Assembly: GCF_023278565.1 (NCBI RefSeq)
Contig: NC_064681.1
Coordinates: 2,170,001 to 2,234,000 of the forward strand
Length of the DNA: 64,000 bases
Source: Colletotrichum lupini
Lineage: Eukaryota > Ascomycota > Sordariomycetes > Glomerellales > Glomerellaceae
Direction: 5' to 3'
The translations under genes and the position numbers were made by a program. A model generated the notes under the pieces. That model was not told where the DNA came from, searched no databases, and saw nothing but the letters and a program-made list of their open reading frames with translations. The number at the start of each line of letters is the position of its first letter. Position 1 is the first letter of the stretch. This document shows, in pieces, positions 21,654-33,387 of this stretch.

Positions 21654-22700
21654 TCATTGTCTCTTGGGCGCCACGATGGACAGGCCCTCACCGACACCAT
21701 CGGATAGACCTCCCGTGAGGCCCTCAACCGTCCAGGCAACGGCCTCCGTGAGAGCCTGCCCGAGCCTGCCGTCGCCAACGTTGTACAGCGCCCCGGTTAT
21801 GCGCATTCCCTTGCTGCCGATCGCGTTGGCGAGACCCATGCCCGCACCCACAAGGTTCTCCGATATGCGGTACTCCCTCTCCGTGCGGGCCGCTAACCGC
21901 AGCATGAGGATGATGTACGGCAGCGCCAGGTGGATGAGGATGAAGATGTTGACGACTGCGATTTGGACGCCCCGGTGAAGAATCGATCTGCCGTTGTTCG
22001 CACCCCGCGACGGAGAATATGCCCGGCCGCCTGGACTTGGTGGTGGGATGAAATTGGAGGGCGTCGACGTGCGTAGTCGGTGAAGCTCGTGTTCGTTTAG
22101 GTCGCTGGGAAGGGCCTTAAGGATGTACTCGACGCCGTCGAGAAACGCTTTCCTCTCAAAATCGACTGCCGGCCGCCTTGACGGATGCCTCAACTCATCT
22201 TGGGCGACGGCGATCAAAGCAAGTCCTGTGGAGCAAAAGGTAAGTCGGAGGCATCAACCAATATCACAACGGCTCTCACCTTGCTGGGCGAAGCGCCAAT
22301 CTACGTTTGAAGATTGGCTAGACGCTTGCTGTTGCTGTTGCTGATAATACTGTTCCGTTTGTTGCCGCTGCTGCTCATGCTTCTCGGCCGCCGATCGCAC
22401 CTCATACGTCCGATGCTCTGTGGCCACCAAGCTCATATGCTGCTCTTCCGTGCTCTCGGAGACGAGGCGCGCCTGCGTAATATTTCTGTGGACGCCGTCG
22501 TCGAGTCCCGACAGGGTGCGGGTGTGTGATTGCCTGCTCGAGGTGAGGGTTTGCATGCTTGCGCTCTTGCGGATAGACCGCAGCGGCGGTAGCCGAGACT
22601 GAAGAGATGTTGGCAGCATCGAGAAGACCGTCGATGACATTCTGTTCTGCGGGAGAGTAATCTCTTCGAAAATGGGACCCCAGGGCCGCAAGGGGGGCAT
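21654..22700 (-). CDS. Conserved-looking hypothetical membrane protein
   Basis: Exons are 22700-22280 and 22225-21654, giving 330 residues; the intron begins GTGAGA and ends CCACAG, splitting a Gly codon. The N-terminal half is polar, with a Gln-rich, probably coiled segment (about residues 105-130). Residues 141-190 form a compact block (ALIAVAQDELRHPSRRP, FERKAFLDGVEYILKALPSDL). One strong transmembrane helix lies at about 228-249 (IAVVNIFILIHLALPYIILML), followed by a Gly-rich amphipathic tail. No catalytic motif or named domain is recognised. Coding is supported by the spliced frame, length and sequence character. A second in-frame ATG at codon 21 is an alternative start. Confidence 0.75.
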
Positions 22701-25700
22701 TGTGTTTTTATTATTCCCCTCTTGAGCGGGAGGAAGGCGAAGGAAGGGGGGTAAGTCGCTACCGTCCGTCCGTCCGCTTGTGTTGACAATCTATGGTTGT
22801 CGGGGAATTCGGTGAGATGGCGTGGCGGTCTGTTCTCGGTCTGCTATTCTGGTAAGTCCCAAGCTTGTGATGGCGAGGGCGTAGGGCGTTGTCGCCAGTG
22901 AAGGAATGTTACGGACCAAGAACGTCGAGATCTAGCCCAAGCGCCCGTTGCGACTGAGGGAATGTTGTCGAGAAAAAGTGTTGATAAGAGAGTGCCCCGC
23001 TTATTGTAAATCCCACGTTCAGATGTGCTTGCGGCAACGGTTGTACGCAAGTGAGAGTGGTTGGAATTTCTGAGTCTAAGATAGGTAGGATGCTACGCAG
23101 AGGAAGACGACGAAGATGAATTGGCAAAAAAAAACAAAAATTGTTTGGCTGATCCAGGTCGAGTCCTAGGATAATCAGTGGGTTTGAAGCTTCTTTGAGC
23201 GAGTTGCAAAATCCAAGGTGAGACAAAGAAAGCGAAGGGGGAGGGGGGGCAAGGTTTAAGAGAAGAGGCAAGGTCAAGTAAGGCCAGTCACGGAGTGCAG
23301 TACCTAGTAGAGCAAGGTAGTAGCAGGTACTTTGGAGTCTCGACTAAGAAGCGAAAGAACCTGCAAGTGGAGGGGCAGATGGAGTGTATCGGTTGGGAGT
23401 GGTGAATGACCTGTTTCTGCCCCCGGTTTGCATCTTCTTTCTTTGGTAGTCGTTCCCGCTGAGGCGGGTAGGGGGCGGGAAATCTGATGGGCGGATGGAT
23501 CGAACCGGCGGTGGCCGGCTCGCAGATAGTCTGATACGAAGTGGAAAAGAAAGTCCCGTCAGATGAGGCAAAGTTTACCTCATGTTTTGGGAGATAATAC
23601 GTCTCTCTACTTCTCGAGTCTCTGCAAGCACGGAACCTTGGCTGTCAAATGCAGAGTCAGAGAACGGTAAGGTACGGATAGCGATGAAAAAGGTACTTTG
23701 AAGTCCTCATGTCTTTGTTACGTACTATGCGCGTCGCACCGTATTGCGTAGCAGAACTGCGCAACATGCTGGTCGAACCATGATACAGTGACTTAACACA
23801 AAGGCCCCCCCTCCCGCCTCCCATCTTAGCTGACCATGCCCAAACAGCCTTTTGCAGTATTTTTCTTCCTTCTTTGCCCCATGCTAATTATCGCAGATTC
23901 GTTCGCCTTGTTTTTCTTCTTCGTTTCCTCGTCTGTGGCAGTGGATATGTCCTGCGGTGAAGGCGGGCCCCACGGGGAGGGACTTGCAGTCTAGTCAGCC
24001 AGTCCAAAAAGCATGTGAAAGACAGAAATGTTGGGTCGAAGCGGGGCTCTCTATCGGTCTTGTCTTTCTCTATCTGATCCATCCATGCTCCCATGCCCAT
24101 AGCCACCCACAAAACACATGGCGCCAATGCAGCGAATGCATGAAGAGGTAGCCCTCACGCGGAAGTCTACGGATACGCCCTGTCTCTCACACGCACACTC
24201 ACTCTCTGAGTCTCTCGAGGGTCCCCACCCTAGGTACATGCGCGCAATTAGGACGCCAAGTGTTACAAGGGTCCAGTGTCAAGAGGCTCCTGGCATTCAT
24301 GGCCTCTCACACAGCGCTGTGTAGATATCGCAGCGGAGCAGCGCGTGCAGTTGAAAGGATTACAGTCTTTCGTCACGATCCTGCAGGTCATCAAGTCGCT
24401 ATGTCGCGAGCCCTGGCTGTGTCACGCTGCATCTTTCTGCGGGACATTATCTTGAACCCGTTTACCCCGTTGTAGGGGGGGCTGATTCAACGGTTGAACG
24501 AGCGTCGCATGAGATCGGCAGAAAGAAGCCTCCGGTTAGGAGTGACATTCAGTGACACAACGTCTACAATCTCCAAGCCAAAGACTTGGTGGCGCTAGAC
24601 AGGAACGAGAAAAACGGAATGGGAGGAGAAACCCACACCCGAAGAAAAGACTAGAAAGAAACTAGACTCGTACAGCAAGTGAGATCCAGCCGTCAGAACA
24701 CGCCGCCAAATCTTGGTACGGACACTGGGCTGTAGCATCCCGTGCCATGTACCCCTCCTTGAACCCCTCCATGCCCTCCCACAACTCTCTCACTCACCAT
24801 TTCAACTACAAGATGAACCGCATTCATTCACACCTCAGTAATGAGATACTTGCCTCTGTCTCATTGACACTGGCGCTAACTTCCCTCCCACTCCTCTTGC
24901 TGTTACATAGTAGCAAAACCTCGGATTGTTTTTGATCAAAATGCGGCGTAAAGAGAGGGGTCTTGTCATCCCGAGTTTGAATTTCCAACAACCTCTTCTT
25001 GTCAGTCGAACGAGACCAGTCGGAGAATTGCCTTATCTTACCTACAGGGTGCAATACCGACGGCATGCCTGATCTGGGTAACCCAGGAAACAAATGACGA
25101 GATGTGACATTTACGCAAACAAGACAATCATCAGTGTGACGGGCCCCCATGCTGCTGTATTACGACAACTCACGCGATCGATGAAGAACGATAAAGATTG
25201 GCCCGCGGCCCAGGCCCAAGTCTCACCTCTGACTACCTACACGCCCGTACCATGTTGCGCCCACGTCTCAGTCTCTTTTCTCTGCCTCGAAGCCACCTAA
25301 ACATGCATTCCATGTTGTTATCCGACTCTTTCACGGTCCACGAATCTCAGCGGAACAGAACCCCCACGTGTCTCTCAGGAATTCATGTCCGAGGAACGGG
25401 TCGCTCTCCCGAGTCATTCTCAAATCGTCCCGTGCTTTTTCCCCACCCGACTTGGGGAGACGGGAGGAAAGCCTGGACCCATGAAAACGTTGGCTCGTTC
25501 AGGTCTTCAGTCCAGCAGCATGAGAAGAACTTTGCCGTCGAGATAAGAGGCTATTCGAGGCGAGACTTCTTTTATCAAAATGGTAATGTAACGTGCATGT
25601 TGCCACCCATCATTGCATCTGGAGCCAACACGCATGTAAGACAAGATTTCATGGCCGTTGCCCCCCCCCCTCCTCCTCGAGGCGAGACAGTCTGTCCGGT

Positions 25701-26643
25701 CACACAAACCACTATCATGCGGCTCGGCCGAGTGAGAGTGAGAGAGCCTCAATCACATGCGCTGCGTCTGCAACATGATGCCAAGGCAGACAAACAACCG
25801 TGGTGACGAACATTCTGCTCGAATGAAATCGAGTAGTTGTGATAATTACGAGAACAACCTACCACCTCCGTCCAGTAGTCTCTACATAAGCTCCACCTAC
25901 ATATCTCTCACAGCATGTCATGACTTCCCTCTTGTATAAACATCACTGACGAAGCGTGATAAACCACTCCAAACTTTCCTGGTGGTGAATTTGAATAAGC
26001 GCCAAACAAAACGAACGAGTCAAGCCCACAGGAGACGTCAAGCTCGTGTCATTCAGACCCGATGGACCAAACCCCTCATGAAGATGGGCGACACTTGTAC
26101 GATTGCACTTATACCAACGGCGCCTGGGTCTCCCGCTCTCCGTTTCCTTGCTTGTGACAACTACCGGAGTGGCGTGCCCTTAGGATCTTATCTCGACCAA
26201 GTTCAAACCGCCCCGTTCGACCGCAGCACGTGCTTATCAAGCTCGAACCGACTCATCAGGGTCCTTCTTCTCAACGCATATTCTCACTGCATGAGGTAAG
26301 GTAGTCAAGCCAGATCCACATCGCGCCATCAGTCAGCTAAGCCCACGGTTCCGAGGAGAAAAGTGACATGTGCCAAAGTAGTGTAAGGCCAGGTAGGCTT
26401 CCCCACAGCGTTGGAGGCATAAGAAACATGTGCAATTATATCCTCATCCATCCTCCTCCAAACTAGACTGAAGCCGAAGAGCTCTTCGTTCTCGGCTGTT
26501 TCTGTACGAGTATGTATGTGAGTGTAAGTGTACAGAATTCCCAAATGCACATACCCCGCCCAATCTCTTCCCGTGCCTTCAACAATCAAGAGAACAATGC
26601 GCTGTGAAAGGCCCATCCCAATTCGTCTCAATCCAAGGCTACC
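22701..26643. other. 3.9-kb intergenic region
   Basis: It separates the start of the gene above from the stop of the Cue1-like gene. I see no gene. The long frame at 25198-25806 (+, 202 codons) contains a homopolymer C run and no conserved pattern. No terminal repeats or transposase motifs were noticed. Confidence 0.45.
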
Positions 26644-27419
26644 TTATGCCGCCTTTTCAGCAGCAATCTTAGCCTCCATCTTCCGCCGCGCCGCAAGAAT
26701 CATTTCGTCCCTCCGCTTCTGCAACAGCGACTGCCTCTCGTCCCTGTTCGAGCTCCACCCCTTGGCCGCCTTCTCCTTCTCCTTCTCCGCGACGGCGGCG
26801 GCGTCCGCTTCCGCTTGCCGCTGTTGTTGCGCCGAGATCTTATCTTGGAGCTTGTATCTCGTAATCAGGTCCGGCTGTGTGGGCTTCTCGGGCGCCTTGG
26901 CCGGTGTCGAGGAGCTGGACGCTGCGTTATTCGCTCCCGGCGGGGGAGGGGGCTGGAAAGTGATTGGAGGCTGTTCGACGACACGTACCAAGGTCAGCAA
27001 AAAAGAAGTGCGCTACATTAGGAGAAAGTGATCCGTGTATCGTGGGGCATAGTGGCTCCCAGCCATGATGTTGTCGCCGGCGCTCGCGTACTCGGCACAC
27101 CGAGGTTTCGCCCGAGATGAAGTTGGGAAAGGCAAGGATTCAGACTCACAGCTTCCATCCGTCCTGCGAGGATCCTCTCAGACGTCGCCTGGATATTTCC
27201 GCCGTTTCTCTGCAAATCCCAAAGAATCGTTCGTCTGTCTACTTGCGGGAACATCTGCTGTATCCTCTCCACGGCTGCCTCGCGCGTACGTAGTACCGCT
27301 GCAGCGCTCTGTCGCGGCGCCGGTGGCGGGGCGGGCGAAAAGAACAGGAACCGTATCACGAATGCCGTAACCAGCAGTATCATCACCAGATACGGCAGCG
27401 AGATCTGCTCGTTTGCCAT
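26644..27419 (-). CDS. Cue1-like ER membrane protein with CUE domain
   Basis: Exons are 27419-27150 and 26970-26644, giving 198 residues. A transmembrane helix at about residues 9-28 (LPYLVMILLVTAFVIRFLFF) is followed by a Pro-rich linker, a CUE domain (about 44-85; REAAVERIQQMFPQV then LQRNGGNIQATSERIL, with the MFP signature) and a charged, helical C-terminal region (QRQAEADAAAVAEKEKEK...). Yeast Cue1 anchors and activates Ubc7 at the ER membrane for ER-associated degradation; the architecture matches, though the Ubc7-binding region cannot be confirmed by eye. The second residue pair of the CUE signature is Asp-Leu, not Leu-Leu. The intron is fairly long (179 nt) and ends GAACAG; the acceptor is the least certain point. 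Confidence 0.83.
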
Positions 27420-28213
27420 GGCAACGGATTCTGTGTCTGTGTCGTGCCGCTCTGGCCGGTGGAAGTCGTTGGTATGGCGGAAGGCCGGAGTGTTTGCAGG
27501 CTCTCGCTATCAGAAGTGGCGGTTGGAAGCTTGGAGCGGTGTAGGCCTCATGGAGATTGCAACAAAAGTAAAGAGAGTCGAAGGAGCGTATGGCCGCTGC
27601 GCGTGGAATGGGGATGTCGTCGGATCAGATGCGTGGAGTCCCGCTGGCAGCTTTTATGGAGTTGATGAGTTCATCAGCCCTCCTCAGGGAGCAGGGGTTT
27701 GGAGCTTATGTGGACAGTGGCGCGCAGTCGGAGTTACCCGCGCTTTCCCATGTGAGGAAGTTGAGCACGGACCGCCCAAACAACTACCAAACTCAAGCTC
27801 CCCAAGGTATCTGAGTACCTCTCTCCGTAAGGATACCTTCAAATAATGGTGCAGAGGAGATATCTCTTACTATACCAAGCGCTTCCGACGTCCAAAAGGT
27901 AACATCACGCATAATTGGAAGCACGGAAACAGAAGACAGTTCTCGTTCTCAGCATCGGCGTCGTCATTTTATTTCCCTTCGTTTGACGGCCGTGGGTAAC
28001 TCCCATTGATCAGTGATTCATACACACAAAGCAGCGGCAAATATGCAGCGGCAGCCATTTGCCTGGCCAGCTTCGTACCGGAAGCCTGTAAAACCATGCC
28101 GTATCAACATGACTCAACGCCTGTCGGGTCTCATGCCCAGTGCCCAGGTACCAAGTCGTTTCCAGCCTCGTCAATAAAACGAGAAAGCCAATGAACCATA
28201 AACCCCAATTCAA
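27420..28213. other. Intergenic region, Cue1-like promoter and NOT2 3' flank
   Basis: The right end is the 3' flank of NOT2 and the left end is the upstream region of the Cue1-like gene. Overlapping frames at 27418-27846 (+) have no family features. Confidence 0.5.
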
Positions 28214-30803
28214 CTATGCAACCGGTTGTGCCAGATTCGTCTCCAGGTCACCGTAGTGGAGGGTGAGTTCTCTCTGTATTCAAGATTAGTCATTTGCGCT
28301 CAATATCTGGAAGAGAGAAACCCAAGACGTACCCGCTCCTTGCGCCAGTTGGTGGTGTCCCAGACGATGTAGTAGCCGCGTTCATGGTGGGGACCAAGGC
28401 TAGCGGGCATCATGAGCTCGTCCTTAGTCAACCAGAAATGCAGCTTCTTGTGCCAACGCCAGTTTCGGCTGTGCCTGCAAGGTTGTTAGCAGTGGCCACC
28501 TTGGGTGTAAGAAATACATACAACTCAACCGCAGCCAATTGTTGCTTGACGTCCTGTGTACAGCTGTAGAAGATCCAGAATAGGGTCTCCTCGTTGAATG
28601 ACGGGATCTTGGTCTCAATCGGTTGCACATTGGTCACCTTGTAACACTCAGGAAGCCGGACGCTGGGAATCGCGGGACGCGGAGGCGTGTCGTCGAAGAG
28701 AGAGTAAATCTGCGTGGAGATGAGACTGTCATGGTCAGTAGGTGTTTCTTTGTAAATAGTCAGAATGCTTACTCTGGTGAGTTGACGTTGAGTCCGAACT
28801 CGTTGGGATCCATTCCCTGCATCAGGGCGCCATAGCTGGGGTAGTTGTTCATGAGAACACGTAAACCCTTCATGCCGAATTTGTCAATGGGCGCCATTCC
28901 CGCCAGAGGGTCCTGCACGTCGGGCGATTGGCCTTCCTTCTCCTCTTTGGCCTTGCCATTGCCTGTGACTGCGTCGTTACCAATGGCGCCGGGGGGGGTT
29001 CTGGTCTCTGCGGACTGAGAAGCGCTGTCGCCACCATTCTCTTCAGAGAAAGAGTTGCCTCTTTCGCCAGATGCCTCTTGTATTCTTGCTTGATCTATAT
29101 CGCGTCAGTGAGTGTGTTGTCGTCCGATGAGGTGGGTTCGATTTACCTTGCACGCTAGCGATGGAAGGTGAGCGACCATCTGAAGTTCTGCTATTTGCGG
29201 AGAGCGCATTGAGAAGACCGTTGCCGGCACCTGCGCTTCGGGCAGGAGGTATCGCGGCGGTTGAGCCGCTCGCCTGGCTGCCACCGAAACCCAAAGAGGG
29301 CATCAAGTTAGCACTTCGCTCACCACCGATTTCGCCGTTCGAGTTTCTGTTCAAGGGCGGAAAATCGTCCACAGGATTAGACTGGGCTTGAGGCGCCGGG
29401 CCTGCGCTGCTCTGACCACCGAAGCGAAAGGCGCCTTGGCGAGCCGAAGTTGGCGTGAAGAGCTCATCCTGGCCGCTCTGAGCCGACAGTGGCGTCGACT
29501 GCTGGTTGCGTGGCACTGGGCCAGCACCCAGGTTCCGCGACGCTGTTGATGACCACATGTTTGACTGACCGGTGGTGTTCATCTGGGCGTTGTTGGAGAG
29601 AGATGGAAATTCGCTACTTCAGAAGTCAGTACCACTATCAGTGCTAGAAATGATGGGTGAAGCAGTCGCCCGCGATCGCGCCGACGCAGTGATGAGGAAG
29701 GAGAGGAAGGGGAAGAATAAAAATACGTCTTTAGGACATCCGCGTAGCCCTTTTTGGGCTTCTCGCGAGGCGAAGAAGACAATGCTTTATCCATCTTTTC
29801 TTGTCTCGCTGCTTTCTTTCGGACAAGACGTTGCCTTTTGCCCATGATGAAAGGAAGAGAAGAGACAAGAGCTAGAGAGACCTGAGAAAAGTAGAAAGAC
29901 CAAAGTGCGGCTAGCCGTGAAGCTCAGAATGCGGCTGGTGCTACTACTTTGGGTGGTGATCGTGGGGAAAGCGGTAGGTGGATGTGCAGGGTAGCCGGTG
30001 AGAGAGGAAAGAGGAAAGAACGTACGAAAGGTCCAGCGGCGTTGCCGGTTGCGACCCGCTTAAGCTCTGTGCAAAGCTCACATTTCCTCCAAGTTGACGG
30101 GCTTGATTTGGCAAGCCAGCACCTCCCATGGGTACTCCTCCTCCAAATGCCCAGCCAGATCCATTACTGCCTGTATATTCCAAAATATTCCACGTTAACA
30201 TCAGGTCTTCCCACAGGCACCGCCTTTGTACCCAATCACACCACACATATGGAGACGGAGCTGAGTGTTCCTACCTATTTTCCCATTTGGTAACCTGTTT
30301 GATACTGCCCTCCCAGCTTGTTGTTGTTGCTGTTGTTGTTGCTGCTGCTGTTGGCCACCAAAACCTGCCGGTATGCCACGCAGTGATTGAGGAGCTACTC
30401 CTACTGGTTGCGCCCATTGTCAGCTTGGAGGTCTTGCATAGTGTCGCTTAAGAGTAGCGAGGCTCGAGGCCATCATCTTCAAGAGTAGCGTGTGTACGAG
30501 GGGTCCATTATTGTCCATCCAAAGGCCGTGTTTACGTCGAGGTGTATCAGCGCTGGATCTCGAGGGTGAGGGCTACATGTCCGCGCTAACAGTGGCAACG
30601 ATCTACTGAGAGTATCATCGGTGGCGTGACGTTTCGCGTGCATGGTTTCGATGCTCCTCAAGGTTTCTCGACAATATAGAGGCGCGGCGACCACAATTGA
30701 GAGGTGCGACGAGATCCAAGTGGCCTTGATGGACATGCAAACGGCGGGGTACCCGAGGCTGAAAGGGGACGACTAGAGGGTCAGGCCTACCTGGTCGATT
30801 CAT
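28214..30803 (-). CDS. NOT2: CCR4-NOT complex subunit Not2 (NOT2/3/5 domain)
   Basis: Eight exons in order: 30803-30791, 30400-30275, 30170-30026, 29613-29147, 29094-28773, 28725-28522, 28474-28333 and 28273-28214, giving 492 residues. The first exon is 13 nt (MNRP plus one base). The N-terminal half is low complexity with a Gln run, then NGSGWAFGGG, QPATPLDLSEFPSLSNN and MNTTGQSNMW, patterns typical of fungal Not2. The C-terminal NOT box starts near DPLAGMAPIDKFGMKGL and includes YGALMQGMDPNEFGL, IPSFNEETLFWIFYSC, NWRWHKKLHFWL and ERGYYIVWDTTNWRKER. Not2 binds the Not1 scaffold with Not3/5 and acts in mRNA decay and transcription. The acceptor of exon 2 is CAGTAG, so a three-base-longer exon is possible. 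The introns of 390 and 412 nt are long for this window. Confidence 0.92.
29727..29845 (-). other. Candidate alternative first exon inside the 412-nt NOT2 intron
   Basis: An ATG at 29845 sits after a C/T-rich stretch and opens a basic frame (MGKRQRLVRKKAARQEKMDK...KKGYADVLK). A GTATTT donor at 29726 ends it in phase 2, the same phase as the normal exon before the acceptor at 29614. Joining to exon 4 gives ...VLKTEFPSLSNN in frame, which would replace the N-terminal 95 residues of Not2 by about 40 basic ones. This is inference from frame and signals only. Confidence 0.35.
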
Positions 30804-31327
30804 GATGAAGGCTCGGGGAGTGTATGGTCGCTTTCGTGAGTCGCGTCGTATGGTTCGTCGTCGCGGGGAGTTCGGGGGTCAATTAGGATGCGTTCGTGGT
30901 CGAGGTGGCGCGAAAGATTATTCTGGCTCGAAGCTTGCACACACGAAGGAAGCTCTATGCGGATTCCTGGTGTACAGTGTACAGACGTCGAAGCCCAGCC
31001 AACACTAACGCGCGGAGGACCGGTCAAAGATGGATCCGATGGCCTGTGCGCCCAGAGCCCCTCCAAAAAACCCCTGCATCAGTGCGAACACGCGCTACTG
31101 CCGTACATTCACCTGGGGCCTTTTTTTGACATCATGTCCCTCTCAACACATGAGATGGCAGCTTCCAGCATGCATTGGCTTGATGCTTTCCACCAGCCGA
31201 GGCACTCGCTCTCTTGCCACAAAGTCACTTGCGCTGCCGTCTCTGACAGCTATTTTCTGCACGCCTTGCAGTCGATGTCTCATTGATCACGCGCCCAGAA
31301 CAACGCATCGTGTCTCAGAAGTTCTAT
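30804..31327. other. Intergenic region, NOT2 promoter and ZNG1 3' flank
   Basis: Nothing beyond a probable promoter for NOT2 is seen. Frames on either strand are short and lack family features. Confidence 0.5.
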
Positions 31328-32688
31328 TCATATGCTCGAGTTGATTGTATCCACCAAGCTCTTCTCGAAGTCGACGCCCTTGAGATGCCTTCCAATGAGA
31401 ATGATCTTACCTCCCTGAGCTTGCGTAGCCTCGCGCGATTGGTCAGGCGAGTCAAGAATCTCGAATATCTCCCTCACGCCCTGGATGAGTTTGATATCGC
31501 CGTTGTTAAAGACGAGCCGACCCTTTGACCGATGGACCTCAAGCGTCGTCTTTTCGTCCCCAGGAAGCTTACGGTCCCAGAGGATCTTTCTCAACCACCA
31601 ATCGATCTTCTCGAGTTGTGAGGGTGCCAACTTTGGCACTGGTATCGAGACAGTCGAAATGGTCTACACTTTATCAGCAAAAGAGAAATGCTGCGACTTT
31701 CGTGGAATCACTCACCGAATCTAGATGGCTGTGGCCCTTTTGGCTGGTATCGAGCTCCGTGACCTGGTCGTAGGCATGCAAATCCAGCAAGAACCCCTCC
31801 AATTTCGGCACCTCGCTCTGCTTGGTGACGTGTATCTTGGCGAGTCCATTGATAGACTCTATCCTCGATCTGATCTGCCCTAACTCTTCTTCGGAAACCA
31901 GATCCGACTTATTGATGACGATGACATCAGCATGTGAGATCTGGACGTGAGCCGTCGTCATGAGCGGACCGTGACTATGGCCGTCATCCTCTTTGTGATC
32001 TTCGTCGATTTCAATCTTGCCGGCGGGGTCATCAAGGCTGCGAAGAATGTTCTTCGCATCTACCAGAGTCACGATACCGTCCAAGTAGATTGTGCTTCCT
32101 AGGCCATCGTCGACCCAGAACAGGGGCGCGAGGTTGCCAGGGTCCGCAAGACCTGTGGTCTCTAGCAAAATGTAATCGAACGCGCCCTTCTTCTCCATGA
32201 GCGACTCGATGGCGTTGACACCAGTGTCCCTAAGCGTGTTAATACAAATGCGATTAGTTGATGGGGTGTTCCTACTTTACGGAGCAGCATATGCAGCCGT
32301 TGCCGACTTCAAGCCACTCCTCAACTTGCTCGTCACCTTTGTTGACAGTGAGCGACTTTTCGATATCGAGAGCTGAAAAGCGTCAGTGGGTTCAAGTGGG
32401 TGGTTACATCCGAGGAAACCAACAGTCGCCGAACTCTGCGAATAACATCAGTATAATGCCCCGCGTCACATTTGATCATGCGAACGGCTTACCGTTCATA
32501 ATCACGGCAATCTTCTTTCCATGTTGCGCCGTCAAGATGTAGTTGAGCAGCGTCGTCTTCCCAGCACCGAGATAACCCGTTACGATGGTGATCGGGACCT
32601 TGATCTGGCTCTCCGATGGTGGCAGATCATCCTCAACAACGGTTCCGGCCTCTACCAGATCAGGCGGGGCATCATCGTCGAAATCCAT
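31328..32688 (-). CDS. ZNG1: Zinc-regulated GTPase metallochaperone (ZNG1/CobW/COG0523)
   Basis: Exons in order: 32688-32493, 32435-32424 (only 12 nt), 32372-32276, 32229-31716 and 31663-31328, giving 384 residues. GTPase motifs: [16 protein letters not shown] (Walker A), the [10 protein letters not shown] metal-binding Cx[10 protein letters not shown] (Walker B region) and INKSDL (guanine specificity). A His/Asp-rich linker ([13 protein letters not shown]) follows and the CobW C-terminal domain occupies about residues 275-384. ZNG1 proteins hand zinc to methionine aminopeptidase; their N-terminal CPELVPI-type motif contacts that partner, and APPDLVE at residues 7-13 sits in the same place but lacks the Cys. 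The microexon restores the conserved NEFGD and uses a weak GTTGGT donor. Confidence 0.92.
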
Positions 32689-33387
32689 GCTAGGATGGAG
32701 GGGAACCCTGCGAGAGAGCTCAGACCAATTCTTTGCAGCTTAAGAAGCGAATGGAAGAAAGCAGCGAGTGCCTTGCAAGTGACTGAATTTCTTTAGTCTT
32801 GGAAAAAAGCTGTAGAGTTGAGAGAGAGTTCTCAGTGAAGAATACGCCCTTCAACTGACTTATCAAGCGAAGAAAGTTCCCAGGCACGAAAGAAGTACCT
32901 AGTATTCGAGGCTTGGAGTACGTACCTATTTGACGTCGTCTGGTCCCACACGCCGGCACTCACACTCACCCAAAAAAAAAAGAAAAGAAAGAAGGACACA
33001 CGACCGTCAGTGGCCGAGGAGGACTTCCTGACTAAGCTGAGCCAGGGTGTGCCGGGGTTGTAACAGCAGCGACACGGCAGCACCAGGAGCTCTGGCCCCC
33101 AAAGCGCTTTCATTCGATGTGGGTGACCTGGAGCTCTTGATTAGCCGCCCGACCACGACTTTTCGCCCAGCTAGAACAACACAACCCATCCACGACATAC
33201 CAACACATCTACGACAGTCTGTGACCGCGAATTCTGGAGGCGCAAGGGGGGAACACAACAGCTCTTGAACCGCGGTTGCAAATTACTCTCCAGTCGCTCG
33301 TCCTCTCCTACATCGTCTTCATCACGGAGACCACCCCCCGATACCATACCATCCCACACCACAACGACTCCGTCACCTCCTTTCACA
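32689..33387. promoter_or_regulatory. Divergent promoter region, ZNG1 / MOB3
   Basis: The 699 bp between the two start codons hold both promoters. The right half is C/T- and A/C-rich on the plus strand (33270-33387), typical of a fungal 5' leader leading into the MOB3 ATG. No separate gene is seen. Confidence 0.5.

Noticed and set aside
25198..25806. 202-codon plus-strand frame
   Set aside because: It runs through a homopolymer C tract and has no family features or splice continuity.
29579..29845. A separate small gene inside NOT2
   Set aside because: The frame is better explained as intron sequence or an alternative NOT2 first exon, since its donor is in phase with the next exon; its 3' part past 29726 is repetitive.
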